Source of the DNA: Phormidesmis priestleyi Ana | Lineage (GTDB): Bacteria > Cyanobacteriota > Cyanobacteriia > Phormidesmidales > Phormidesmidaceae | Direction of reading: 5' to 3' | Length of the DNA stretch: 64,000 nucleotides | Assembly: GCA_001314865.1 (NCBI GenBank) | Contig: LJZR01000001.1 | Location: forward strand, 248,001 to 312,000 | Part shown: positions 8,591 to 17,098 of the stretch, piece by piece | Numbering within the stretch: the stretch's first letter is position 1 | Layout of the letters: the number at the start of each line of letters is the position of its first letter | The notes under the pieces: model-generated | Database searches by the model: none | Seen by the model: the letters and a program-made list of their open reading frames with translations, nothing else | Told to the model about the DNA's origin: nothing | Translations under genes and position numbers: made by a program

Positions 8591-10357
8591 ATGCTATCTA
8601 CCGTTTCTGAAAAAAAATTACAGGTCATTCGCTGGGCAATTTTTTTGGCTTGGGCACTGCTCATCTTTTCTCTATTTTATGATCCGGTGTCGTCGGTGTT
8701 AACCCGCCCTGAGAGTAATTGGAGTCCGTTGGCCGATAAATGGATCGCGACGGCTAATGATCCGGCGCGCTGCATAGATGCGCAGGGTTACTGTATCGCG
8801 CTAGAGCCCTATGCCCTTGGGACTAGGGTGTTTTGGGGGATGGTGGTGCCTAGTGCAATATTTGTTGTGCTGGTGTTTGGACATGAGTTTTGGCGGCGAA
8901 TTTGTCCGCTGTACTTTTTTTCGCAGCTGCCTAGGGCCCTGGGAATGAAGCCTTTGATGGATATCAACCGCAATCAGTGGCTACAGAACAATCATCTGTA
9001 CGTTCAGTTTGTGTTGTTCTTTTTGGGCATTACGGCGCGGATTTTGCTGGTGAATTCGGTACGGCCTGCGGCGGGCGCGTTTTTGGTGGTGACCCTGTTG
9101 TTGGCGGCGGGTGTAGTGATGCTGTATGGCGGCAGGAGTTGGTGTCACTATGTTTGTCCGTTTGGAATGGTGCAGACTGTTTTTACTGGGCCAAGAGGGT
9201 TGTTGGATAGTACTGCTCATGAGGCTGCGCCCTATAGCCTAACTCAGTCAATGTGTCGTGTGGTAAAGACAATAGAGGCAGTAGAAACAGCGGAAGGCGC
9301 GGGAGCCCCGAAAGAACAAAGTGACTGTGTTTCTTGTAAGTCAGCCTGTATGGATATTGATGCTGAACTGGCTTACTGGGAGACTTTGCGAAAGCCGGGA
9401 CGGCGGTTGGTGCAGTATGGCTACTTGGGTTTGGTGATTGGCTACTTTTGCTATTACGGGCTATATGCAGGCAATTTTGACTATTACTTTTCGGGTGTGT
9501 GGAGCCATGAGTCTCGTGCGATCGCAGCGCTATTTGATCCGGGTTTTTATCTTTGGGGTCGGACGATTGCACTACCTAAGCTGATCGCCGCACCGCTGAC
9601 GCTGGCGGCTTTTGCCGCCATTAGCTATTGGATCTGCATGAGGCTGGAGCGCTGGTATCGAGGTCATTTAAAGCAAAAGGATGCAGCGGACGCGACAGAA
9701 AAAAGTTTGCATAGAATGTTTTCTGTTTGCACCTTTTTGGCATTCAACTTTTTCTTTGTTTATGGTGGACGTCCCGAGATTAACCATTGGCCAGTCGCTG
9801 CTCAGTTTGGATTTCAGGCTTTGATTATGGGGGTGAGCAGCTTGTGGCTGAGTCGAACCTGGGGCCGAAGCAGTAAGCAATATCACATCGAGAAAATGGC
9901 TATTAAGCGACGCCAACAGCTGCAAAAACTTTCTCTTAATGTATCTGAACTGTTAGGCGAGCAAAGCCTCAACAACCTTAGCGCTGACAAACTAGATGTA
10001 CTGGTACAGGTGCTGCCCGAGATTGATCGGGCTTGGCAGGCGCAATACAACAATGTTAAAGAGGATTCTGGTGATTTGCCGAGGACAGTGATTAAACATC
10101 GAGATATTAGGCAGCAAGATATTAGGCAGCAAGATATTAGGCAGCAAGATATTAGGCAGCAAGATATTAGGCAGCAAGATATTAGGCAGCAAGATATTAG
10201 CAAGATATTAGGCAGCAAGATATTAGGTATCAAGAGCTTGGGTTACCAAGCGATTATACGGTTCTGCCGAAAACGCGTTTACGACGAGGGTGATACGCGA
10301 TCGCCTCATGATTCTGTTCTGATTTTAATCCTATTCAACCACTTCGACTTTCTTTGA
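8591..10357 (+). CDS. Polytopic membrane 4Fe-4S protein (NapH/CcoG-like), C-terminus apparently frameshifted
   Basis: 588 residues as read. Several membrane helices (about 13-33, 82-97, 136-180, 273-290, 330-350, 378-392) frame cysteine motifs of the membrane polyferredoxin type: R-R-I-C-P at 105, W-C-x3-C-P-F-G at 185/189 and C-x2-C-x3-C at 246/249/253. A basic helical region (430-500) leads into DIRQQ repeats. A GGAG site precedes ATG 8591. At 10193 one repeat unit is 4 bp short and the frame changes; the other frame continues with a natural-looking tail ending at stop 10291. The next gene encodes a flavin/2Fe-2S reductase with an FHA domain, so this protein is a plausible membrane electron acceptor for it. 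Substrate and physiological role are unknown. Confidence 0.75.
   Translation: MLSTVSEKKLQVIRWAIFLAWALLIFSLFYDPVSSVLTRPESNWSPLADKWIATANDPARCIDAQGYCIALEPYALGTRVFWGMVVPSAIFVVLVFGHEFWRRICPLYFFSQLPRALGMKPLMDINRNQWLQNNHLYVQFVLFFLGITARILLVNSVRPAAGAFLVVTLLLAAGVVMLYGGRSWCHYVCPFGMVQTVFTGPRGLLDSTAHEAAPYSLTQSMCRVVKTIEAVETAEGAGAPKEQSDCVSCKSACMDIDAELAYWETLRKPGRRLVQYGYLGLVIGYFCYYGLYAGNFDYYFSGVWSHESRAIAALFDPGFYLWGRTIALPKLIAAPLTLAAFAAISYWICMRLERWYRGHLKQKDAADATEKSLHRMFSVCTFLAFNFFFVYGGRPEINHWPVAAQFGFQALIMGVSSLWLSRTWGRSSKQYHIEKMAIKRRQQLQKLSLNVSELLGEQSLNNLSADKLDVLVQVLPEIDRAWQAQYNNVKEDSGDLPRTVIKHRDIRQQDIRQQDIRQQDIRQQDIRQQDIRQQDISKILGSKILGIKSLGYQAIIRFCRKRVYDEGDTRSPHDSVLILILFNHFDFL
10103..10233 (+). repeat. 15-bp tandem array (DIRQQ) containing a 4-bp deletion
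   Basis: Six exact copies of GATATTAGGCAGCAA run from 10103 to 10192. Unit 7 (10193-10203) is GATATTAGCAA, four bases short. Unit 8 is complete and unit 9 has diverged (GATATTAGGTATCAA). The short unit changes the downstream reading frame of the host gene. Confidence 0.92.
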
Positions 10358-10361
10358 AACC

Positions 10362-11900
10362 ATGTTAAAAGCAAAAATTATCAACTACAGCAACAACAGC
10401 GTTTTTTCGACAGAGCTAGCCCCCCGATCTAGCCATCAGGCTGAGTGCCTGATTGGTCGTCATCCTGACTGTGATTTGGTGTTAGATGGGCCAGCAGTGA
10501 GTCGGGTGCATGGTCGTTTGTTATTTGATATAGAACAGTGTTTTTTTACCGATTTGGGGAGTACGGATGGGTCGAGGTTGAACAACGACAAGATTCGAGT
10601 GAATCAGCGCTATGCGATCGCGCCAGATGACGTGATTCGCATGGGTGAGTTTGCGTTAATTGTCGAAGACCTGACGCAGTCACAGCCAATTCAGTCCCCC
10701 GTGAAAGTTTGGGCAGATGAAGAAATCAGTGTCCGCTGTATTCAGATCATTCAAGAAACACACGATGTTAAAACCTTTCGGTTTGTGAGCGAGCCTGAGC
10801 AGTTGTTTGACTTTAAGCCGGGTCAGTTTGTGTCTATCAAGCTACCGGTTGCCCAGCTGCCAATTGCACAGCATGGAAAAACTTCACCGCTTATCCGGTC
10901 GTACTCGATTTCGTCGAGCCCATCGCGACCCCACACCTTAGACATTACAGTGAAGCGCGTAGGCGCAGCGAATGAAGCCTTGCCACCCGGTGTGGCCTCT
11001 AACTGGCTGCATGACAGCCTGAAGGTTGGGATGACATTACCTATACAGGGCCCCTTTGGCAGCTTTAACTGCGTGGATCATCCAACAGATAAGCTGCTGT
11101 TAATTTCCGCAGGCAGCGGCATTACGCCCATGATGTCGATATCGCAGTGGCTAAGTGATCTGGCAAGCCCAACCAATATCACCTTTATTCACGCAGCCCG
11201 CACGGCGCAAGACATTGTTTTTCATCAGCGGCTATCGCTGTTGGCGGCTCAGCATCCGCATTTTCAGCTGGCTTTTACATTGACCCAAGCGACGCTGCCA
11301 ACGCCTTGGGCAGGCTATCGCGGCAGGCTAAACCCAGCGATGCTAGCAGCTATTTGCCCAGACTTTGCTGAGCGTCATGCATTTGTATGCGGCCCAGCAG
11401 GCTTTATGGCAAGCACCAAAAGCCTGCTACAAGCCGAGGGCTTTCCGATGGATCACTATTTTGAAGAAAGCTTTGATGGCCGCCCTAAAGCTAGCGCTAA
11501 AGCTAAAGCCAAAGCCACTAACCCAGCACTTTCATCTGTGGCTTCTCCGCCGTTGGCTTTAGCTGGTCGCAATACAACAGATCGCAATACGGCAGATCGC
11601 GATACAACAGATCGCAATATGGCAAGCTGCGGCTCCACACCGCTCGTAGAATTCTCTGCATCAGGAAAGTCTATTGCCTGCAACGATACCGATACTCTGC
11701 TAGACGCAGCTGAACAGGCGGGCATCCACATTCCGAGTGGCTGTCGAATGGGGAGCTGTGGTGCCTGCAAACACCCGATTGCTGAAGGCGAGGTGTGTTA
11801 TGAGCTAGAGCCACGGGGCTTAAGTGAGAATGAGCGCGCATCTCAGCAGGTACTAACCTGCATCGCCAAACCCGTCGGTCGAGTTGTGCTGGCCTTATGA
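10362..11900 (+). CDS. FHA domain - ferredoxin-reductase-like - 2Fe-2S ferredoxin fusion protein
   Basis: 512 residues. Residues about 20-100 are an FHA phosphothreonine-binding domain (LIGRHPDCDLVLD, VSRVHG, LGSTDGS). Residues about 120-375 are a flavin reductase module: FAD motif R-S-Y-S-I-S-S, GPFGSF, NAD(P) loop SAGSGITPM and CGPAGF. Residues about 380-425 are a repetitive linker (DRNTA/DRDTT). Residues about 430-512 are a plant-type 2Fe-2S domain with Cys461, 466, 469 and 500 (C-x4-C-x2-C-x30-C). The catalytic part resembles the NADH oxidoreductase Hcr and oxygenase reductases. The FHA domain suggests control by Ser/Thr phosphorylation or docking to a phosphoprotein. The likely partner is the membrane 4Fe-4S protein just upstream. 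The electron donor (NADH or NADPH) cannot be decided from sequence. Confidence 0.88.
   Translation: MLKAKIINYSNNSVFSTELAPRSSHQAECLIGRHPDCDLVLDGPAVSRVHGRLLFDIEQCFFTDLGSTDGSRLNNDKIRVNQRYAIAPDDVIRMGEFALIVEDLTQSQPIQSPVKVWADEEISVRCIQIIQETHDVKTFRFVSEPEQLFDFKPGQFVSIKLPVAQLPIAQHGKTSPLIRSYSISSSPSRPHTLDITVKRVGAANEALPPGVASNWLHDSLKVGMTLPIQGPFGSFNCVDHPTDKLLLISAGSGITPMMSISQWLSDLASPTNITFIHAARTAQDIVFHQRLSLLAAQHPHFQLAFTLTQATLPTPWAGYRGRLNPAMLAAICPDFAERHAFVCGPAGFMASTKSLLQAEGFPMDHYFEESFDGRPKASAKAKAKATNPALSSVASPPLALAGRNTTDRNTADRDTTDRNMASCGSTPLVEFSASGKSIACNDTDTLLDAAEQAGIHIPSGCRMGSCGACKHPIAEGEVCYELEPRGLSENERASQQVLTCIAKPVGRVVLAL
11568..11627 (+). repeat. 15-bp coding tandem repeat in the reductase linker
   Basis: Four imperfect copies of CGCAATACAACAGAT encode a RNTTD-like repeat between the NAD-binding and 2Fe-2S domains. 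An Ala/Lys-rich repeat (GCTAAAGC units) lies just before it, near 11490-11520. Confidence 0.85.
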
Positions 11901-12041
11901 AGATCTGCTAAAGGCCATTTTGGTTAAAAGCCGTTTTTTTGAGCGTCTATTCTTCAGAGCTTATCAGCAGAATTTCGTAGAAATGTTAAGGCACTATGAG
12001 AAAATAGGTTTGGCTAAAATACTACCTAGGCACCCCAAGCC

Positions 12042-13772
12042 ATGAATAGACCTTATCAAATAACCAACCAAATCAATTTCAGGCATCTGCGTGGCGATCT
12101 GTTTGGCGGTTTGACTGCCGCAGTCATTGCCCTACCGATGGCACTAGCCTTTGGCCTAGCCTCGGGAGCTGGCCCGGTTGCGGGTTTATATGGCGCTATT
12201 TTAGTGGGCTTTTTTGCTGCATTGTTTGGCGGTACGCCAACGCTAATTTCTGAGCCCACTGGTCCCATGACGGTTGTGATTACTGGCATTATCGCCAGCT
12301 TGGTGGCGGCGAATCCTGACAATCCTGAAACCGGGCTGGCCATGGCCTTTACGGTGGTGATGATGGCTGGCGCAATTCAGATTGCGATTGGCTTGCTTAA
12401 GCTAGGCAAGTACGTAACGCTGATGCCCTACAACGTCGTCTCTGGCTTTATGTCAGGCATTGGCATTATTTTGATTGTGCTACAGATAGGGCCAGCGCTG
12501 GGCTTGGCGGCGCCTAAAGGCGGGGTCATGGGAACGCTGCGAAGCTTACCTGAATTACTGGCCAATATTCAGCCTCAGGATGCCATTTTGGCGCTGATGA
12601 CGGTGCTGCTGATTTTGTTTTTTCCTAAAAATCTGCGGAAGTTTGCCCCGCCTCAGCTCGTTGCGATGATTATCGGTACCGTGCTGTCGCTGTCGCTGCT
12701 CGACGGCGGTGAGTCGATGCGACGAATCGGAGAAATTCCGCTAGAAGCGCCGCAAATAGGGTTACCTGTGTTTAGCGGCCCCCAAATGCGCAATATGCTG
12801 ATTGATTCGATTGTGCTGGCGGTGCTGGGTTGTATTGATGCGTTGTTGACTTCGGTCGTGGCCGATAGCCTGACTCGCACTGAGCATGATTCTAATAAGG
12901 AGCTGGTGGGTCAGGGCATTGGCAATATTGTGTCGGGACTGTTTGGTGGCTTGCCGGGGGCTGGGGCCACCATGGGAACTGTGGTCAATATCAAAGCGGG
13001 TGGGAGAACGGCGCTTTCGGGCCTGATCCGGGCGGTGATTTTATTGGTGGTTGTACTCGGGGCTAGTGGACTGACGCGCAATATTCCGCTGGCTGTGCTG
13101 GCAGGCATCATCATTAAAGTGGGCATCGATATTATTGACTGGGGCTTTTTGAAGCGAGCGCACCATATCTCTGGCAAATCGGCGGCGATTATGTATGGGG
13201 TGATTTTTCTCACCGTGTTTGTTGACTTGGTAGTGGCGGTCGGGGTCGGCATATTTGTGGCCAACATTTTAACAATTGAAAAGCTGAGTCAGCTGCGCTC
13301 AGATAAGGGCGTCACGGCGATTACTGATAACGATGACAAGATTGCGCTGAGTGAGGAAGAAAAAAGCCTTTTAGAGCAGGGGCGTGATCAAATTTTGCTC
13401 TTTAGTTTGAGCGGACCGATGATTTTTGGCGTGGCTAAGGCGATCTCTCGTCAGCGCGAAGCCGTTCAAAACTGTAAGGCCATGATTTTGGACTTGAGCG
13501 AAGTGCCGCATTTGGGGGTGACGACCTCGCTGTCGATTGAAAATGCCATCCAGGAAGCGGTAGATGGCGATCGCGAGGTGTACGTTGTGGGAGCCACGGG
13601 CCAAACCTATAAGCGACTGAGCAAGCTAGGACTGCTGAAAATTGTCCCGGCTGAGCGATTTTTGGACAGCCGCACAGAGGCGCTTCGGCAGGCAGTGGTG
13701 GCTGTCAGTAATGCTAACGGCAGCGGTGATATGACTGACGATGCCTATGATCAATCGCCTGCGATCGCCTAA
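12042..13772 (+). CDS. bicA: BicA-type Na+-dependent bicarbonate transporter (SulP/SLC26)
   Basis: 576 residues, close to the 566 of Synechococcus PCC 7002 BicA and alignable with it along most of its length. Shared blocks include LRGDLFGGLTAAVIALPMAL, GGTPTLISEPTGPMTVV, TRTEHDSNKELVGQGIGN and IIDWGFLKRAHH. A transmembrane core of about 14 helices (to ~410) is followed by a cytoplasmic STAS domain (about 440-550, PMIFGVAKAISRQ, LDLSEVPHLGVT). BicA imports bicarbonate at the plasma membrane for the CO2-concentrating mechanism. It is monocistronic here and convergent with the aminotransferase gene. Other SulP members carry sulfate, but the closeness to BicA favours bicarbonate. Confidence 0.92.
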   Translation: MNRPYQITNQINFRHLRGDLFGGLTAAVIALPMALAFGLASGAGPVAGLYGAILVGFFAALFGGTPTLISEPTGPMTVVITGIIASLVAANPDNPETGLAMAFTVVMMAGAIQIAIGLLKLGKYVTLMPYNVVSGFMSGIGIILIVLQIGPALGLAAPKGGVMGTLRSLPELLANIQPQDAILALMTVLLILFFPKNLRKFAPPQLVAMIIGTVLSLSLLDGGESMRRIGEIPLEAPQIGLPVFSGPQMRNMLIDSIVLAVLGCIDALLTSVVADSLTRTEHDSNKELVGQGIGNIVSGLFGGLPGAGATMGTVVNIKAGGRTALSGLIRAVILLVVVLGASGLTRNIPLAVLAGIIIKVGIDIIDWGFLKRAHHISGKSAAIMYGVIFLTVFVDLVVAVGVGIFVANILTIEKLSQLRSDKGVTAITDNDDKIALSEEEKSLLEQGRDQILLFSLSGPMIFGVAKAISRQREAVQNCKAMILDLSEVPHLGVTTSLSIENAIQEAVDGDREVYVVGATGQTYKRLSKLGLLKIVPAERFLDSRTEALRQAVVAVSNANGSGDMTDDAYDQSPAIA

Positions 13773-13809
13773 CGCATCATGACAGGAATGGGCCAGGTAG
13801 AGATGCCAG

Positions 13810-13837
13810 GTAGGAGTACGGCATGCTGTGCTCCTAC
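13810..13837. terminator. Hairpin between convergent bicA and aminotransferase genes
   Basis: GTAGGAGTAC (13810-13819) pairs with GTGCTCCTAC (13828-13837), ten base pairs with one G-U, around an 8-nt loop. It lies 38 bp after the bicA stop. No strong T-tract follows on either strand, so its terminator role is probable but not certain. Confidence 0.5.
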
Positions 13838-13872
13838 AAAACACTGTCCTTACGAGACGCGATATAGAATAT

Positions 13873-13920
13873 TACAAATGTGATGTTCTACAAATGTGAT
13901 GTTTTACAAATGTGATTTAA
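13873..13920 (-). repeat. 16-bp tandem repeat spanning the stop codon of the aminotransferase gene
   Basis: Three copies of TACAAATGTGATGTT(C/T) on the plus strand. The TAA stop of the minus-strand aminotransferase gene (complement of 13904-13906) straddles the junction of units 2 and 3, so the final Ser-His-Leu-stop codons are part of the repeated unit. Confidence 0.9.
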
Positions 13921-15070
13921 CAAACCCATCCAACCGTTCCATACCACGCTCGATTGTATCGAGGTCGGTGGCGTAAGAAATCCGAATGGTGCCTTCTGCA
14001 CCAAAGGCAATGCCCGGAATAGTGGCGACATGTTTTTCATCTAACAGCGCTTGGCAAAATTGCTCGGAAGGAATGCCCACCTGGCTAATATCAACCAGCA
14101 AATAAAAGGCACCATTGGGCTCAACATAGGTCAGACCGTTAATACCTTCAATCATTTTCATAATCGCTAGGCGGCGCTGGGTAAAGGCTCGACGCATCAT
14201 TTGCAAATCGTCTACAGGGCCGGTGAGCGCTGCGATCGCACCATACTGAGCAAACGTGCAGACGTTAGAAGTACCGTGACTTTGCAGCGTCGTTGCACCT
14301 TGGATAATCGCCTGGGGAGCAGCCAAATAACCCAGTCGCCAGCCCGTCATCGCGTAGGCTTTAGCAAAGCCGTTACAGGTAATTGTCCGGTTAAAAATCT
14401 CCGGCCCGACCGCGCCAATGCTGAGATGCTCAGCGTCATCGTACAAAATCTTTTCGTATATTTCATCCGACACCACCCAGATATCAGTTTCTACGACAAC
14501 CGTCGCTAGCGCCCGAATTTCTTCGGGGGTATATACCATGCCAGTTGGGTTAGACGGCGAGTTGAGCACAAACAGTTTTGTATTGGGCGTGACTGACTCA
14601 CGCAGCTGTTCGGCAGTAATCTTGTAATTATTCTCTGCGGTGGTGTTGACAATAACAGGCGTACCGCCCGCGAGTTTGACCATTTCTGGATAGCTCACCC
14701 AATAGGGCGCTGGAATAATCACCTCATCGCCGGGCTCAATGCAGGTCATCATCAGGTTGTAGAGTGCGTGCTTGCCACCGTTGGTAACCAGAATGTTGCT
14801 AGGGCTGTAGCTGAGCTGGTTGTCGGTGCTGAGCTTTTGAGCGATGGCCTCTCGCAAAGCAGGCTCACCTGCGGCAGGGCCATATCGCGTTTTGCCATTG
14901 TCTATCGCGGCTTTGGCAGCCTTGCAAATATGCTGGGGCGTGTCAAAGTCGGGCTCACCTGCGCTGAAGCTACAGACATCTAGTCCATCTTTTTTCATTG
15001 CCTTAGCTTTGGCAGAAACGGCCAGCGTCATTGAAGGGGTAACCTGACGGATTCGGGAGGCAAGCTTCAT
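13904..15070 (-). CDS. PLP-dependent class I aminotransferase, probably aspartate aminotransferase
   Basis: 388 residues, the family size. Visible motifs: [12 protein letters not shown] near the N-terminus, [23 protein letters not shown] (Asn contacting PLP), [11 protein letters not shown] (Asp and Tyr), [17 protein letters not shown] with the Schiff-base lysine near residue 235, and [10 protein letters not shown] with the substrate-binding Arg near the end. This is the subgroup Ib aspartate aminotransferase pattern, interconverting aspartate/2-oxoglutarate and oxaloacetate/glutamate. Related enzymes use aromatic amino acids or prephenate, so substrate is inferred. It is convergent with bicA. 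Confidence 0.88.
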   Translation of the reverse strand: MKLASRIRQVTPSMTLAVSAKAKAMKKDGLDVCSFSAGEPDFDTPQHICKAAKAAIDNGKTRYGPAAGEPALREAIAQKLSTDNQLSYSPSNILVTNGGKHALYNLMMTCIEPGDEVIIPAPYWVSYPEMVKLAGGTPVIVNTTAENNYKITAEQLRESVTPNTKLFVLNSPSNPTGMVYTPEEIRALATVVVETDIWVVSDEIYEKILYDDAEHLSIGAVGPEIFNRTITCNGFAKAYAMTGWRLGYLAAPQAIIQGATTLQSHGTSNVCTFAQYGAIAALTGPVDDLQMMRRAFTQRRLAIMKMIEGINGLTYVEPNGAFYLLVDISQVGIPSEQFCQALLDEKHVATIPGIAFGAEGTIRISYATDLDTIERGMERLDGFVKSHL

Positions 15071-15429
15071 GAGGGCGATCGCAGGTACCTTTGCCTGCTT
15101 AAAAATAGGTCAATACAATACCGTAGATCGATTTTGAGGTTTCGGGCGCCTCATGTTGAGCAATTGCATAATTTTTTTTCAGATATTTTCTAGCTCAGCG
15201 TTTGAGCAACCATTGGCTGGCTCTAAGTTACATTTTGTTGGCGCTACATACAGGTGAGCCGACAGCGAAGTAAACAAAACCCAAAAAACCGCGATCGAAA
15301 GGCGATCGCGGTGAATCTAAAAACTTAATCCTAAAAATTTAAGGCTTAAAATTTGGGGATCAAACTAGAGCCTAGAGTCTAGAGCTTAGGCTTTAGCTGA
15401 ACGATGCTAGCTGAACGATGCAATCTAGA
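15071..15429. other. Gene-less interval with one strong terminator
   Basis: This stretch holds the promoter of the aminotransferase gene (nearest 15070) and, at 15288-15312, a terminator for the small gene to its right. Near 15396-15425 the sequence TAGCTGAACGATGC occurs twice. No ORF is convincing. Confidence 0.6.
15288..15312 (-). terminator. Intrinsic terminator built on two HIP1-like cores
   Basis: ACCGCGATCG (15288-15297) pairs perfectly with CGATCGCGGT (15303-15312) around a 5-nt loop. Read on the minus strand it is followed by six T residues, then GGGTTTTG. It would end transcripts of the 62-residue gene at 15430-15618. Confidence 0.82.
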
Positions 15430-15618
15430 CTATGCAATCCATGATGCAGCCAGAATGGAGAGGCCCACTAAAGCAATGGCAATTTGCTCTTGACGCTGTT
15501 GGCGCTGTGCTTCAGCCGAAGTCACCTGAGCAGCCATAACAGCAACTTTTGCGTAGGACTGACTTTGGGATTGATTTGGGAATTGATTCTGGGATTGACT
15601 ATAAAAAGCGTTACGCAC
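15430..15618 (-). CDS. Small tail-anchored-like protein, 62 residues
   Basis: GTG start at 15618 with GAGGA about nine bases upstream. The translation has a Gln/Ser/Asn-rich N-terminal half (repeated SQSQNQF-type residues), a Gln/Arg-rich helix (AEAQRQQRQEQ) and a single hydrophobic C-terminal helix, IAIALVGLSILAASWIA, ending the protein. This layout suggests a C-terminally anchored membrane protein. The presence of a ribosome-binding site and a strong terminator just downstream supports a real gene. No family is recognised. Confidence 0.5.
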   Translation of the reverse strand: MRNAFYSQSQNQFPNQSQSQSYAKVAVMAAQVTSAEAQRQQRQEQIAIALVGLSILAASWIA

Positions 15619-15847
15619 TATCGATATCCTCAGTTTTGGTTGCTCAGCAGGAAGGGCTACTATTCACCCCTCATAAAGAAGGAAAACCCCACAACTGCTT
15701 ATCGCTGTGTTTATTAACGATATATGAATTTTTGTTAAACAAAACACCCCTTTGGGCAGATCTACCCAGAAAATTCTCATTTTCTGAGTAGAGACTCTGG
15801 GGCCATTGGCTTTTCAGCAATCGTTAAGACAATCTTCACTTTGATAT

Positions 15848-16918
15848 TTATTTCGCATTCACCAGACCGTTATCGATCATTTGCTGAAACATCTCAGTCA
15901 GTGACGTTTCGAGCGGACGATAGTGAATGCCTAATTCTTGAATGCTTTTGCTGTTGTCAGCAACAAAGGGCAAGCCCACATTGCGCGAAACATATTTGCG
16001 GGTAGTGTTTTCTGCCACAAACGGCCCAACTATCCACACCAACCATTTGGGCAGCGTTTGGGTGGGAAACGGAAACGCCTTACCGAAGTGGCTGCGCAGA
16101 ATTTCAGCCAGCTTTGGAAAGCTGGTGTTGTATCCAGAGGTGATGTAGCGCCCTTGTACCGAGGGCGAAAACCCAGCAGCCATATGCGCATCGGCAACAT
16201 CGCGAACATCTACTACACCCATGCCGATATCGACCATGCCAGACTTCATGGTGCCATCGCCAAACTGTTGAATCAGGGTAAAAGAAGCTGAGGTTGCCAT
16301 AGGACTGATTCCTGGGCCAAGTACCAGCGATGGATTAATGACCACCAGGCTCCAGCGGTCTTGGGCTTTGGCAATTTTCCATGCCTCTTTTTCAGCGAGC
16401 GTTTTGGAATAAGAATAGGGCTGATGGGTGAGCGAAGAGGTGGTGTTCCAGTCGGACTCGGTAAACTGCTCGCCTTCTACATTTTCTAAATCAGCATTAT
16501 CGCCATAGATCGCCGCACAGCTGCTGGTAACAACGACTCGCCGCACAGACTCAGTGCGGTTGGCCTGCTCAAGCACGTTGCGAGTACCGAGCTGGGCGGG
16601 TTCAATTAAGTCTTTCTGAGGATTTTGGGCGGATAGTGAAAAGGGGGAAGCGGTATGAAAAACCACCTGGCAACCCTGCATGGCTTCGGCGTAGGAGCCT
16701 TCGGCTAATAAGTCTGCCTTAAAGTATTGAATGCTGCCGGGAAGCTGCGCAGCTAGATCATTTAAGGACTTGAGCTTTTCGGTATTGTTGGGGTCGCGAA
16801 CGGCAGCATGAACCGTAAAGCCCTTTTCTAATAATCGCGCCACCAACCATCCAGCAACGTAGCCTGTAGCACCTGTCACCATCACCGGAGCAGACGTATC
16901 GTAGATAGGATTCGTCAT
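15848..16918 (-). CDS. Extended short-chain dehydrogenase, dihydroflavonol-4-reductase-like
   Basis: 356 residues. A Rossmann start, MVTGATGYVAGWLVARLLE (G-x-x-G-x-x-G), is followed by HAAVRDPNN (selectivity for NADP likely), VFHTASPF, VVVTSSCAAIYG and the catalytic YSYSKTLAEKEAW (Tyr and Lys with upstream Ser). This places it with dihydroflavonol reductase, cinnamoyl-CoA reductase and related bacterial aldehyde or ketone reductases. The bacterial substrate is unknown. It lies alone between the small tail-anchored gene and the large membrane protein. Start is ATG at 16918. Confidence 0.85.
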   Translation of the reverse strand: MTNPIYDTSAPVMVTGATGYVAGWLVARLLEKGFTVHAAVRDPNNTEKLKSLNDLAAQLPGSIQYFKADLLAEGSYAEAMQGCQVVFHTASPFSLSAQNPQKDLIEPAQLGTRNVLEQANRTESVRRVVVTSSCAAIYGDNADLENVEGEQFTESDWNTTSSLTHQPYSYSKTLAEKEAWKIAKAQDRWSLVVINPSLVLGPGISPMATSASFTLIQQFGDGTMKSGMVDIGMGVVDVRDVADAHMAAGFSPSVQGRYITSGYNTSFPKLAEILRSHFGKAFPFPTQTLPKWLVWIVGPFVAENTTRKYVSRNVGLPFVADNSKSIQELGIHYRPLETSLTEMFQQMIDNGLVNAK

Positions 16919-17038
16919 ATCATTTCCTTATGGGTAAAACACCTAAATGTAACGCCTTCAGGGCTATCTGGCTAAATTGCTGTCTGGTTAAATCACCATT
17001 TTCTTAAATCTAAATCTGGTCGCTAGTTATTGCCGTTT

Positions 17039-17098
17039 AGTTCCAAGTCTAGTTCCAGGTCTAATTCCAGGTTTAGTTCCAGGTTTAGTCCCAGGTTT
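17039..17098 (-). repeat. 12-bp tandem array at a stop codon, repeating the stop itself
   Basis: Five copies of AGTTCCAGGTTT-like units. On the minus strand each reads ACCTGGAACTAA or a variant, that is Thr-Trp-Asn-stop. The real stop of the 1361-residue gene (complement of 17085-17087) lies inside the array, so up to four further in-frame stops follow it. Confidence 0.92.

Noticed and set aside
9883-10233. Open frame on the minus strand with repeated Cys-Leu-Ile-Ser
   Set aside because: It is the antisense of the DIRQQ array in the 4Fe-4S protein gene; the period keeps several frames open.
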